From assembly GCF_001612685.1 (NCBI RefSeq), contig NZ_BDAY01000024.1, positions 1-64,000 of the forward strand: a stretch of 64,000 nt of DNA. Direction: 5' to 3'. The notes below the pieces were generated by a model. That model made no database searches. It was not told the DNA's origin and saw nothing but the letters and a program-made list of their open reading frames with translations. Position 1 is the first letter of the stretch; every line of letters begins with the position of its first letter. The position numbers and the translations under genes were made by a program. Source of the stretch: Nocardia altamirensis NBRC 108246 (GTDB lineage Bacteria; Actinomycetota; Actinomycetes; Mycobacteriales; Mycobacteriaceae). This document shows, piece after piece, positions 43,485 through 52,466 of this stretch.

Positions 43485-44624
43485 TCACTTACCGCCTTCG
43501 AGGAGGGTGACCTGGCTCGGCGTGAAGCCTGCGCCGGTCACCTCGGTGCCGCCGGCTTTCAGCAGATCCAGTGCCTTGGTGACGTATTCGTTCGTGTAGG
43601 CGCTGGCGTCCGGGTCCTTCTTCAGGACGGTGACGCCCTCTTGGTTCTTGGTCTCCTTGGCGATCCGCACGGTGCGATCCCACCCTGCCTTGTCGATCAT
43701 GCCGATCCCGGCGGGCGACGGCCAGATCAGCTTGTTCACCTCGTTGATCTGCCACTGCTGATGCGACGCGCCGAGCGTGCTGCCCGCGGCGACGGTGATA
43801 TCGCGGCACCTGTCGACATTGGTGCGGCAGAACACCCAGCCCTTGAGCGAGGCCGCGATGAATTTCACCGTCTGCTCTTGATATTTGGCGTCGTTCAGCT
43901 TCTCGGTGTTGGCCCAGATCGCGTCCTGCAACATCGCGACACCTTCGTCGTTCCAGTCGATGGTGGCGAAATCCTCAGCGGTGTAGAGCTTTCCAGTGGC
44001 CGGATTCTTCGTCTCCAGCAGCTGGGCGTACTCGTTGTAGGACATGGCCTGCGCGGCCGCGATGTCCTTGGCGAGGAAGGCGTTCATGTCGAACTGCTGC
44101 TGCACGAGCTTGACGTCGCGCGCGGGATCGATACCGGCCTTGGTCATCCCGGCGAAGAGTTCGAATTCGTTGCCGTAGCCCCAGTTTCCGACCGTCTTGC
44201 CGCGCAGCGCGGCCGGTCCCGCGATGTTCTCCGACTTGAACGACACCTGCTTGGTGCCCGAGCGCTGGAAGATCTGTGCCACGTCGGTGATGCCTGCACC
44301 CGCCTCGCGGGACGCGAGCGCCTTCGGCACCCAGGCGATGGCGTAGTCGGCCTGGCCCTGCGCGAGCACCGTCTGCGGGACGATATCCGTTCCGCCGTCC
44401 AGGATTTCGACGGATAGGCCCTGCTCTTTGTAGAACCCCTGGTCGACCGCGGCCAGGTAGCCCGCGAACTGGCCCTGCTTGAACCACTGCAACTGCAGGC
44501 GGACCTTGGTCAGTCCGTCGGCCGTGGTGGTCGAGGTGCTGTCGGTGGTGCTGCAGCCGGTCAACGTGGCGGCGGCCACCGCGACCAGCGCCAGCACGGC
44601 GCGCAAACGGGTGGTCTTCTTCAT
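43485..44624 (-). CDS. ABC transporter substrate-binding lipoprotein (NMT1/THI5-like)
   Basis: A 379-aa lipoprotein. The signal sequence ends in the lipobox LTGC (Cys24). The mature protein starts KVRLQLQWFKQGQFAGYLAAVDQGFYKEQGLSVEILDGG, the classic opening of NMT1/THI5-like (SsuA-fold) binding proteins, which often carry pyrimidine moieties (HMP) or related compounds. It is the last gene of the minus-strand import and degradation operon, and its start overlaps the upstream permease gene by 4 bp. Together with the catabolic genes this suggests uptake of a pyrimidine, hydantoin or derivative. Confidence 0.92.
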   Translation of the reverse strand: MKKTTRLRAVLALVAVAAATLTGCSTTDSTSTTTADGLTKVRLQLQWFKQGQFAGYLAAVDQGFYKEQGLSVEILDGGTDIVPQTVLAQGQADYAIAWVPKALASREAGAGITDVAQIFQRSGTKQVSFKSENIAGPAALRGKTVGNWGYGNEFELFAGMTKAGIDPARDVKLVQQQFDMNAFLAKDIAAAQAMSYNEYAQLLETKNPATGKLYTAEDFATIDWNDEGVAMLQDAIWANTEKLNDAKYQEQTVKFIAASLKGWVFCRTNVDRCRDITVAAGSTLGASHQQWQINEVNKLIWPSPAGIGMIDKAGWDRTVRIAKETKNQEGVTVLKKDPDASAYTNEYVTKALDLLKAGGTEVTGAGFTPSQVTLLEGGK

Positions 44625-45394
44625 CGTGTTCTCCAGAGGGTGGTGCGGGGTCTACGGGTGAGGACTTCGAGGAGCAGCACGGCGGCCAGGAACAGCAGGC
44701 CGACCAGCATCGAACCGGTGACGTACGCCCACGCCCTCGGGTAGGCGGTATTGGCTGCGGCGGAGGTGATTCGGCTGCCGAGGCCGTTCTGCAGGCCGCC
44801 GAAGTATTCGGCGATGATGGCGGCGATCACCGCGCCGGGCGCGGCGATGCGCAGGCCGGTGAACAGGTGCGGCAGTGCCGCGGGGAGGCGGACGGTGCGG
44901 GTGACCTGCCAGCCGCCCGCCGCGTACGAGGTCATCAGATCCGTGTGGACCTGCGGCACCTGACGCAGTCCCCTTGCCGTGCTGATGAACATCGGGAAGA
45001 ACACCACGATGGCGACGACCATGCGGCGCGGGGTGTCCGTCGTGGTCGAGTACATCGAATTCAACAGGGGCGCAAGGGCGACGATCGGCACGGCGGCTGC
45101 CGCGGCGGCCAGCGGGGTGAGCAGGCCCTCGACGAAGTGAAAGCGGACGGCGAGCATCGCGGCGATGATGCCGAGAACGCCGCCGACCAGCAGGCCGAGC
45201 AGGGCGTTGGTTCCGGTCGCCAGCGAAGCCTCGAGGATGCGGTCGACATTTCCGGTGAATTCGCTCGCGATGGCGGTGGGTGCTGGGAGCAGGAAGGACG
45301 GGACGCCCGCGACGACGGTCAGCACCTGCCACAGCGCGAGGCCGCCGATGCCGAAAGCCAACGGCGGCACCACAGTCCGCCAGGGCAGCCTCAT
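44621..45394 (-). CDS. ABC transporter permease (second)
   Basis: A 257-aa inner-membrane permease of the SsuC/ThiX group. It has about six hydrophobic helices and the EAA loop DLMTSYAAGGWQVTRTVRLPAALPHLFTGLRIAAPGAVIAA (about residues 152-192). It overlaps the ATPase gene start by 4 bp on one side and the binding-protein gene by 4 bp on the other, so all three are coupled. It presumably pairs with the permease at 46385-47263 to form a heterodimeric channel. Confidence 0.92.
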   Translation of the reverse strand: MRLPWRTVVPPLAFGIGGLALWQVLTVVAGVPSFLLPAPTAIASEFTGNVDRILEASLATGTNALLGLLVGGVLGIIAAMLAVRFHFVEGLLTPLAAAAAAVPIVALAPLLNSMYSTTTDTPRRMVVAIVVFFPMFISTARGLRQVPQVHTDLMTSYAAGGWQVTRTVRLPAALPHLFTGLRIAAPGAVIAAIIAEYFGGLQNGLGSRITSAAANTAYPRAWAYVTGSMLVGLLFLAAVLLLEVLTRRPRTTLWRTR

Positions 45395-46299
45395 CGGGGG
45401 AGGTCCCCGGCGTGCCCGCGGTGCAGTGCCTCGCGCACCGCCGCTACCGCCTCGAAAAAGGGTGCGCTGGAACGCACATCGTCACCGTCGAGCACTGGAT
45501 CCCGGCCCCAGTCGCCGGTGGGCACGATCTCGGTGATCCGGCCCGGCCGTGGCGACATCACCACCACCCGGTCGGAAAGGAACACTGCCTCCGGGATCGA
45601 GTGCGTCACGAAAACCACGGCGGCCTCGGTTTCTCCGGCTATTCGGAGCAGTTCGCCTTGCATCCGTTCGCGGGTCATCTCGTCGAGTGCGCCGAATGGT
45701 TCGTCCATCAACAGCAATGACGGTTTCGGCGCCAAGGCGCGCGCGATGGCGACGCGTTGCTGCATGCCGCCGGACAGCTCGGCCGGGTACCGCTTGGCGA
45801 AGTCGGTCAGGCCCGCCATCTCCAGCAATTCCGCACTGCGCGTGCGGCGTTCACCCTTACCCACCTTGTGCAGTTCCAGGGGAAGCTCCACGTTCGCCTG
45901 CACCGTGCGCCAGTCGAGCAGGCCCGCCTGTTGGAAGGCGATGCCGTAGTCCTGATCGATGCGCGCCTGCCTTGCGGACTTGCCGTGCACCGTCACGGTG
46001 CCACCGGTCGGCTGTTCGAGATCGGCGATGATGCGAAGCAGCGTGGACTTGCCACACCCGGAAGGGCCGATCAGCGAGACGAATTCGCCGGCGGCGACGG
46101 TGAGCGTCACCTCGGACAGCGCGTGCACCGACCCGGCCGCGTAGATCTTCTCCACCCCGGTGAGTTCGACCGCGGAGACATCATTCTCCACCGACCCGGT
46201 GTCGATAACGACCTCGATCACCCCCTGTTCGTCCGGCGAATCCGGATGTCGCCCTGGTGTATCCGGCCCGGCGACGGCCGGTCGTGCTTTGGCGGTCAA
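45391..46299 (-). CDS. ABC transporter ATPase
   Basis: A 302-aa nucleotide-binding subunit. Walker A GPSGCGKST, the Q-loop in GIAFQQAGLLDW, ABC signature LSGGMQQR, Walker B LLLMDEPFGALD and the switch His in VTHSIPEA are all present. The start is TTG at 46299 with AGGAGG 6 nt upstream; the longer frame upstream has no ribosome site and no conserved sequence. Residues 1-38 precede the ATPase core and are unusual. It lies 85 nt after the first permease gene. Confidence 0.92.
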   Translation of the reverse strand: MTAKARPAVAGPDTPGRHPDSPDEQGVIEVVIDTGSVENDVSAVELTGVEKIYAAGSVHALSEVTLTVAAGEFVSLIGPSGCGKSTLLRIIADLEQPTGGTVTVHGKSARQARIDQDYGIAFQQAGLLDWRTVQANVELPLELHKVGKGERRTRSAELLEMAGLTDFAKRYPAELSGGMQQRVAIARALAPKPSLLLMDEPFGALDEMTRERMQGELLRIAGETEAAVVFVTHSIPEAVFLSDRVVVMSPRPGRITEIVPTGDWGRDPVLDGDDVRSSAPFFEAVAAVREALHRGHAGDLPR

Positions 46300-46384
46300 C
46301 GGGTACCTCCTGATGAGCTGCCGCAGCTTGTGCGGCGGTGGTGATGCAAAATCGACGGTGGCCGGGTGGCCATGGTGCGGCCGA

Positions 46385-47263
46385 TCACCGGCCGCCGCCC
46401 GCCGCACCCGCGGGGCGGTTATAACGACGCAGAGCGACTTCGGCGAGGCCGACGATGGCGGTGATCACGACACCGAGCAGGGCGGCGGCCAGGACGGCCG
46501 CGTAGAGGCGGGCGGCGTTACCGGTGGCCTGCTGCGAGAAGACGATGATCTGGCGACCGATGCCGCCCGCAGTGCCGGTGGAGATCTCGGCAACCACCGC
46601 GCCGATCACCGACGCCGCCGCGGCCAGCCGCAGCGCGGGCAGCAGATGCGGGACAGCAGCGGGAAACCGCAAGTGCACCAAGGTGTCCCACCAACCAGCC
46701 GAATAGCTGTAGAGAAGTTCCACCGAAGCCTTCGGCGGCGCATGCAAGCCGCGCAGCATGCCGACCGCGACCGGGAAGAACGCCAGATAAGACGCGATCA
46801 CCGCGATGCTCATCCACGGCCGCCACGGCTCCCCCGCGATCACGATCTTTCCGCCCCAACCGGCAACCAGCGGAGCCAGCGCGATCAGCGGAACCGTCTG
46901 CGACACCACGATATACGGGAACAGTCCGCGCTCCACCCACGCAAAGCGCTGCATCACCACCGCAAGCGCGACACCAACGACCGTGCCGATCACCAGCGCA
47001 AGCAGCGCGAGCCCGAGCGTGAATCCCGCTGTCCGCACCAGTGTTCCGCCGACCGTCCCGGCGCCGTCCCGCTCACCGAGCACTGTCACCACCGACCACA
47101 CGTGCGGCAACGCGGCATCGCCGGTGCGCGGCAGGATCCGTTGGTCACCGATGCTCACACCGCGTTCCGGCACCACCGACTTCACCAGTTCCCAGGCTGC
47201 GAGCAGCAGCATCAGCACCGCCACCGCGTACCCGACCCGCGCCAACCGCACCCGCGCTGTCAC
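46385..47263 (-). CDS. ABC transporter permease (first)
   Basis: A 292-aa permease with about six to seven membrane helices. The EAA-type loop VELLYSYSAGWWDTLVHLRFPAAVPHLLPALRLAAAASVIGAVVAE (about residues 184-229) is clear. A short soluble insertion (VPERGVSIGDQRILPRTGDAALPHV) follows helix 1. The GTG at 47263 is chosen because GGGAGG lies 4 nt upstream. This start overlaps the stop codon of a short leader ORF (GTGA), so its translation may depend on it. Confidence 0.9.
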   Translation of the reverse strand: MTARVRLARVGYAVAVLMLLLAAWELVKSVVPERGVSIGDQRILPRTGDAALPHVWSVVTVLGERDGAGTVGGTLVRTAGFTLGLALLALVIGTVVGVALAVVMQRFAWVERGLFPYIVVSQTVPLIALAPLVAGWGGKIVIAGEPWRPWMSIAVIASYLAFFPVAVGMLRGLHAPPKASVELLYSYSAGWWDTLVHLRFPAAVPHLLPALRLAAAASVIGAVVAEISTGTAGGIGRQIIVFSQQATGNAARLYAAVLAAALLGVVITAIVGLAEVALRRYNRPAGAAGGGR

Positions 47264-47355
47264 CGAACCTCCCACCTCTGCCGCCGAGCGCGCCCGATCG
47301 ACCTGGTCGGTCGAATGCCTACACTCGTCGGCACCGAGAATGCGCGCGCTGTCAC
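47260..47355 (-). CDS. Putative 31-aa leader ORF upstream of the permease
   Basis: A short frame starting at GTG 47355, which has its own GGGAGG site and the following bases GTGACAGCGC. The same string occurs at the start of the permease gene, so the start region looks duplicated. The ORF stops at TGA 47260, overlapping the permease GTG by 4 bp. The peptide (VTARAFSVPTSVGIRPTRSI, then GRARRQRWEVR) is basic and matches no family. It may be a coupled leader peptide or a fossil of a duplicated 5' end. Confidence 0.4.
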   Translation of the reverse strand: MTARAFSVPTSVGIRPTRSIGRARRQRWEVR

Positions 47356-47510
47356 CAGGCCTCCCATTCGTACCGCCGGGTTGCCCTGGCCGGATGCGCC
47401 GCCGAGCACGACGACACAGCCCGGCACTGAACTCCTACCCGAACCACCGCCGGCCAGGTAGCGCGCGGACCGGTCAGCGAACCGGCCAGGGCGGCGGGCG
47501 GGCGCCGCCA

Positions 47511-48545
47511 TCAAGCGCCCTCCGTGGCGGTCACCGGGTGCGCCAGCCGAGGCAGCACGGACTCGCCATATGCCTCCAGCGTCGCGGTCTTCGCGTCGTG
47601 CTGCAGGTACACCGCGAACTGGTCGACTCCGAGCTTTTCCAGCTCACGCAGCCGCGCCAGCTGATCATCGGGGGTGCCGAGCAGGCAGAAGCGGTCGACG
47701 ATGGCGTCGGGGACGAAGTCGGCGTGCGTGTTGCCCGCGCGACCGTGCTGGTTGTAGTCGTATCCCTGCCTGCCCGCGATGTATTCGGTCAGCGCGGCCG
47801 GAACGTCGCTGCCCGTCCCGTATTTCGCGACGATGTCGGCGACGTGGTTGCCGACCATGCCGCCGAACCAGCGGCATTGTTCGCGGGCGTGCGCCAACGC
47901 GGCATCGGAGCCGTCGGTGACGTATGCCGGTGCGGCGACACAGATCCGCACCGCGCCGGGATCGCGGCCTGCCCGTTCGGCGGCGGACCGCACCCTGGCG
48001 ATGGTCCACGCGGTGATGTCCGGGTCGGCCAGCTGCAAGATGAAGCCGTCGGCGACCTCGCCGGTGAGATCCAGTGCGCGCGGCCCGTATCCGGCCATCC
48101 ACACCTCGAGCTGAGATCCGGCGGCCCACGGGAACCGCACGATGGTGTCCCCTACCCTGGCGCTGCGCCCGTTGCCGAGTTCGCGGATCACCTCGATGGA
48201 CTCGCGCAGCGTCGCCAGCGTGGTCGGCTTGCCACCGAGCGTGCGCACCGCCGAATCACCCCGGCCGATACCGCAGATGGTGCGGTTGCCGAACATGTCG
48301 TTCAGCGTGGCGAAGGTCGACGCGGTGACCGTCCAGTCGCGGGTGGCGGGGTTGGTCACCATCGGGCCGACCACCACCTTGCGGGTGGCGGCCAGAATCT
48401 GGCTGTAGATCACGTACGGCTCTTGCCACAGCAGGTGCGAGTCGAAGGTCCAGACATGCGAGAAACCATGGGTTTCGGCCTGTCTGGCCAGTTCGACCAC
48501 TCGCGAGGCGGGGGGTGTGCATTGCAGCACCACACCGATGTCCAT
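47511..48545 (-). CDS. F420-dependent LLM-class oxidoreductase
   Basis: A 344-aa luciferase-like (bacterial luciferase/F420) TIM-barrel enzyme. IGVVLQCTPPASRVVELARQAETHGFSHVWTFDSHLLWQEP (residues 3-43) and GPMVTNPATRDWTVTASTFATLNDM (about 60-84) are the LLM signature strands; GNRTICGIGRGDSAV is the cofactor-phosphate region. It resembles the TIGR03842-type family that co-occurs with hydantoinase genes. It lies 38 nt downstream of hydA in the same operon. A role in redox chemistry of the pyrimidine ring is a reasonable hypothesis. Confidence 0.85.
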   Translation of the reverse strand: MDIGVVLQCTPPASRVVELARQAETHGFSHVWTFDSHLLWQEPYVIYSQILAATRKVVVGPMVTNPATRDWTVTASTFATLNDMFGNRTICGIGRGDSAVRTLGGKPTTLATLRESIEVIRELGNGRSARVGDTIVRFPWAAGSQLEVWMAGYGPRALDLTGEVADGFILQLADPDITAWTIARVRSAAERAGRDPGAVRICVAAPAYVTDGSDAALAHAREQCRWFGGMVGNHVADIVAKYGTGSDVPAALTEYIAGRQGYDYNQHGRAGNTHADFVPDAIVDRFCLLGTPDDQLARLRELEKLGVDQFAVYLQHDAKTATLEAYGESVLPRLAHPVTATEGA

Positions 48546-48583
48546 GCGGCACTCTCCGTTCGAAGTCGGATACGGCTAAGGGG

Positions 48584-50005
48584 TCAGATCAGGTTCTGCG
48601 ACAGCGCGCGTTTGACGAAGCGGCCGTGTCCGGCGCTGCCGAGATAGGCACCGCCATCGATGATCACGCGCCCTCGTGACAGCACGGTGTCGACGTGACC
48701 ATCGATCTCGAAACCCTCGTAGGCCGAGTAGTCCATGTTCATGTGGTGGGTCTTGCCGAGGCCGATGCTGGTGTGCCCGTTCGGGTCGTAGATCACGATG
48801 TCGGCGTCCGCGCCGGGACTGATCACGCCCTTGCGTGGATACATGCCGAACATTCGAGCAGGCGTGGTGCAGCAGACCTCGACCCAGCGTTCCAGCGAGA
48901 TGCGCCCGCTCTTGACGCCCTGGAACATCAGATCCATCCGGTGCTCGACGCCGCCGATCCCGTTCGGGATCTTGCTGAAATCGCCGATGCCCATCTCCTT
49001 CTGGTCCTTCATGCAGAACGGGCAGTGGTCGGTGCTGACCGTCGTCACGTCGCCGGTGCGCAGGTAACGCCACAGCTCGTCCTGATGACCATCGGCCCTG
49101 GCGCGCAGCGGAGTCGAGCACACCCACTTGGCGCCCTCGAAACCCGGTGCACCCAACTGTTCTTCGAGCGAGAGATACAGATACTGCGGGCAGGTTTCGC
49201 CGAAGACGTTCTGGCCGTTGCCGCGTGCGGTGGCGATCTGCTCCAGCGCCTGCTTCGCCGACACGTGCACGATGTACAGCGGTGCACCGGTCAACTGCGC
49301 CAGCATGATCGCGCGATGGGTCGCCTCCTCCTCCATCTGCCACGGGCGGCTGGTGCCGTGGAAGTAGGGCGCGGTGTCACCGCGGGCGATGGACTGCTCG
49401 ACGAGCACATCGATGGCGATCCCGTTCTCCGCGTGCATCATCAGCAGCGCGCCGAGATCGCCCGCCGACTGCATGGCCCGCAGGATCTGGCCGTCGGTGG
49501 AGTAGAAGACGCCGGGGTAGGCCATGAACAACTTGAAGCTGGTGACCCCTTCGGACACCAATTCGCTCATCCCCTTGAGGGATTCGTCGTTCACCTCGCC
49601 GATGATCTGGTGGAAGCCGTAATCGATCGCGCACTTGCCGTCGGCCTTCTGATGCCAGGCGCCGAGGGTGTCCTGCAGCCGCTCCCCCGGAGTCTGGACC
49701 ACGAAGTCGACGATCGTCGTCGTCCCGCCCCAGGCAGCCGCGCGGGTGCCGGTCTCGAAGGTGTCGGACGCCTCGGTGCCGCCGAACGGCATCTGCATGT
49801 GCGTATGTCCGTCCACGCCACCGGGAATCACGTATTTACCGGTGGCGTCGATGACGACGTCGGCGGTGGCGGTCAGGTCGGCGCCGAGCGCGGTGGCGCC
49901 GGGTTGCAGGACTGCGACGATGGTTTCGTCGTCGACCAGCACGTCGAGCAGTTGCGATCCGGTGGCCGAGACCACCGTGCCGCCGTGGATGAATGTCCTC
50001 GTCAT
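48584..50005 (-). CDS. hydA: Dihydropyrimidinase (D-hydantoinase)
   Basis: A 473-aa metal-dependent amidohydrolase that opens dihydrouracil, dihydrothymine or hydantoin rings. The metal ligands include His67 and His69 (GHTHM), the carbamylated Lys158 (SFKLFMAYPG), the His in HVSAKQ and the Asp in STDHCPF. Substrate-loop Tyr and Ser residues lie in YSTDG and GEV-type segments. The length and motif set match bacterial dihydropyrimidinases. It lies 17 nt after the beta-ureidopropionase gene and precedes the LLM enzyme gene. ATG at 50005. Confidence 0.95.
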   Translation of the reverse strand: MTRTFIHGGTVVSATGSQLLDVLVDDETIVAVLQPGATALGADLTATADVVIDATGKYVIPGGVDGHTHMQMPFGGTEASDTFETGTRAAAWGGTTTIVDFVVQTPGERLQDTLGAWHQKADGKCAIDYGFHQIIGEVNDESLKGMSELVSEGVTSFKLFMAYPGVFYSTDGQILRAMQSAGDLGALLMMHAENGIAIDVLVEQSIARGDTAPYFHGTSRPWQMEEEATHRAIMLAQLTGAPLYIVHVSAKQALEQIATARGNGQNVFGETCPQYLYLSLEEQLGAPGFEGAKWVCSTPLRARADGHQDELWRYLRTGDVTTVSTDHCPFCMKDQKEMGIGDFSKIPNGIGGVEHRMDLMFQGVKSGRISLERWVEVCCTTPARMFGMYPRKGVISPGADADIVIYDPNGHTSIGLGKTHHMNMDYSAYEGFEIDGHVDTVLSRGRVIIDGGAYLGSAGHGRFVKRALSQNLI

Positions 50006-50022
50006 CTGTGTGTCACCCGCCC

Positions 50023-50859
50023 TTACGGAGCCACCAGCGGTCCATAGGCGTCCGGACGGCGGTCACGATAGAAGGCCCAGCGGTCGCGGACCACCTTGAT
50101 CAGGTCCAGGTCCAGATCGCGGATCACCAGTTCGGGGTCGGTGTCGGAGGCGACCTCGCCGACGAACTTGCCCTCCGGATCGACGAAGTAGCTGGTGCCG
50201 TAGAAGTCGTCGTCGCCGTACTCTTCGATGCCGACGCGGTTGATCGCGCCGATGTAGTACTCGTTGGCCACCGCGGAGGCCGGCTGCTCCAGTTTCCACA
50301 GGTAGCCGGACAGGCCACGCGAGGTGGCGGACGGGTTGAACACGATTTCGGCGCCCGCCAGGCCGAGGGCGCGCCAGCCCTCCGGGAAATGGCGGTCGTA
50401 ACAGATATAGACGCCGACCTTGCCGACCGCGGTGTCGAACACCGGCCAGCCGAGGTTGCCCGGACGGAAGTAGAACTTCTCCCAGAACCCGTTGACGTGC
50501 GGAATATGGTGCTTACGATATTTGCCGAGGTAACTGCCGTCGGCGTCGATCACGGCCGCGGTGTTGTACAGCAGGCCCGGCTGCTCCTGCTCGTACACCG
50601 GCAGGACCATCACCATGCCTAATTCCTTTGCCAGCGCGGCGAATCGATCCGTCGTCGGGCCAGGCACCGATTCGGCGTAGTCGTAGAACTTGGTGTCCTG
50701 CAACTGGCAGAAGTACGGGCCGTAGAACAGCTCCTGGAAACAGATCACCTTCGCGCCCTGCGCGGCGGCCTGACGTGCGTAATCCTCGTGGGCTTTGATC
50801 ATGGACTCTTTGTCGCCGGTCCAGTTCGTCTGGACGAGCGCCGCTCGAACGATTCCCAT
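50023..50859 (-). CDS. Beta-ureidopropionase / N-carbamoyl amidohydrolase (nitrilase superfamily)
   Basis: A 278-aa enzyme that hydrolyses N-carbamoyl-beta-alanine to beta-alanine, CO2 and ammonia. The catalytic triad is visible: Glu43 (FQELFY), Lys116 (YRKHHIPHVNGF) and Cys153 (GVYICYDRHFPEG). The FYFRPGN segment is typical of this branch. It is the first gene of the operon and performs the step after dihydropyrimidinase. A TATAAC -10 element lies 5 nt before the ATG at 50859, so the operon mRNA is probably leaderless. Confidence 0.93.
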   Translation of the reverse strand: MGIVRAALVQTNWTGDKESMIKAHEDYARQAAAQGAKVICFQELFYGPYFCQLQDTKFYDYAESVPGPTTDRFAALAKELGMVMVLPVYEQEQPGLLYNTAAVIDADGSYLGKYRKHHIPHVNGFWEKFYFRPGNLGWPVFDTAVGKVGVYICYDRHFPEGWRALGLAGAEIVFNPSATSRGLSGYLWKLEQPASAVANEYYIGAINRVGIEEYGDDDFYGTSYFVDPEGKFVGEVASDTDPELVIRDLDLDLIKVVRDRWAFYRDRRPDAYGPLVAP

Positions 50860-50864
50860 GCTTT

Positions 50865-50891
50865 GTTATACTTCACTCCGAACCAATTCGG
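50865..50891 (-). promoter_or_regulatory. Operon promoter with operator-like palindrome
   Basis: The minus-strand -10 TATAAC occupies 50865-50870. The palindrome CCGAA-CCAA-TTCGG occupies 50878-50891, between the -10 and the expected -35. It lies in the divergent region shared with the MocR regulator gene. Confidence 0.55.
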
Positions 50892-51068
50892 TTGTGTTAC
50901 AAGAATGCGGAAACAGTTTCGTAGCCGTAAATCCTGGGATTCGCCGTAGTTCCGGTGTCCCGCCCGACGCAGAATGACAGTTGTGAGCGAGCGAACCGCG
51001 GTGGACCCCACGGACACAGTGGAGCCGTGCGCCGGCCGGGGAGACGTGCGGATGCTGGGGGTGGGGGC

Positions 51069-52466
51069 GTGAGCGTCGAGCCGGTGCGGGCAGAGGCTAC
51101 GGGTGGGTGGTTCATCGCGGACCTGGCGGACCGGACGTCGGCGGGGATTGCCGCGGCGGTCAGTCGGCAGATTCGTACCGGGGCGTTGGCGCCTGGGGCT
51201 CGGCTGCCAACGGTGCGCGAAGTCGCCAGGGAATTGAAGGTGTCGCCTGCGACGGTGAACCAGGCGTGGCGGGCGTTGGCCGCCGCCGGTGCGATCGTGG
51301 CGCGGGGGCGGGCGGGAACCTTCGTCGGCGCACCGGCGACTACCGCCGTCGGTCGATACCAGCGACTGCATCCACCGTCCTGCAGCACTTTTCGAATCGA
51401 TCTCTCCCGCGGCACGCCCGATCCTGAGCTGCTTCCCGACCTCGGCGCCGCGCTGCGCGACCTCACCAGGAACCAGGCGAACGACCTCGCCGCCGACTAC
51501 CTCGGCGAGGCGGTGCTGCCCGAGCTTGCCGCGAAAGTGCGCGTCGACTGGCCGTTTCGTGCCGAACGCCTCGCGGTGCTCGACGGTGCGCTGGACGCCG
51601 TCGACCGGATGCTGTCCGCGCATGTGCGGCTCGGCGATGCGGTGGCCGTCGAAGATCCGTGTTTCCCACCGTTTCTCGACCTGCTGGCCCGGCTCGGCGC
51701 CCGCCCGGTTCCGGTGCGCATGGACGAATCCGGGCTACTGCCCGAGGAACTCGCGCGCGCGGTCACCGAACACGAAGCCAGCTGCCTGATCCTGCAACCA
51801 CGCGCCCAGAATCCCACCGGTGTCTCGCTCACTGCGCGGCGCATCCGGGAACTGTCCGATGTGCTGCACGGCGCCGACACGCTCATCATCGAGGACGACC
51901 ACTCCGCCGGAATCGCCGCCGCCCCACTGCGTTCCCTTGGCAGCCGACTACCCGGGCGCACCGTCCACATCCGCTCCTACTCCAAATCGCACGGCGCCGA
52001 TCTGCGGCTCGCCGTCGTCGGCGGCCCGGCCGAGTTGCTCGATCCGGTCATCGAACGCCGCATGCTCGGCGCAGGCTGGACCAGCAGACTCCTCCAGCGC
52101 GTCCTGCTGAGCATGCTCGACGACGAGACCGCCGTGCACGCCGTCACCACGGCTCGCGCCGAATACCGCAGGCGCTCAGCCGAACTCCGCCGTGCACTGG
52201 CGATGCGCGGCATCACCGTCGCGCGCGGCGACGGCATCAATCTGTGGCTGCCGGTCGCCGACGAGAACGCCGCGATGATCTCCCTCGCGGCGGCAGGCAT
52301 CAAGGCCGCGCCCGGCGGGCCGTTCGTGGTCGGCGACTATCCGCCGACCGACCATCTCCGGATCACCATTTCCCCGCTGACCGATGCGGACCTCGACTGG
52401 CTCACCACAGAACTCGCCGCCGCGACCACCGCCGCTCCGACCTACCGCCGCATCCGACGCGGCTGA
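51069..52466 (+). CDS. MocR-type regulator (GntR HTH fused to PLP-dependent aminotransferase fold)
   Basis: A 465-aa protein. The GntR winged helix is in residues about 15-85 (RTSAGIAAAVSRQIRTGALAPGARLPTVREVARELKVSPATVNQAWRALAAAGAIVARGRAGTFVG). An aminotransferase fold type I domain follows, with the PLP-binding Lys in IRSYSKSHGADLRLAVVGGP (about residue 315). The binding motif QPRAQNPTGVSL is intact. MocR regulators usually sense an amino compound through PLP. Divergent from the pyrimidine operon, whose end product is beta-alanine, it is a good candidate for its regulator. GTG at 51069. Confidence 0.88.
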   Translation: MSVEPVRAEATGGWFIADLADRTSAGIAAAVSRQIRTGALAPGARLPTVREVARELKVSPATVNQAWRALAAAGAIVARGRAGTFVGAPATTAVGRYQRLHPPSCSTFRIDLSRGTPDPELLPDLGAALRDLTRNQANDLAADYLGEAVLPELAAKVRVDWPFRAERLAVLDGALDAVDRMLSAHVRLGDAVAVEDPCFPPFLDLLARLGARPVPVRMDESGLLPEELARAVTEHEASCLILQPRAQNPTGVSLTARRIRELSDVLHGADTLIIEDDHSAGIAAAPLRSLGSRLPGRTVHIRSYSKSHGADLRLAVVGGPAELLDPVIERRMLGAGWTSRLLQRVLLSMLDDETAVHAVTTARAEYRRRSAELRRALAMRGITVARGDGINLWLPVADENAAMISLAAAGIKAAPGGPFVVGDYPPTDHLRITISPLTDADLDWLTTELAAATTAAPTYRRIRRG

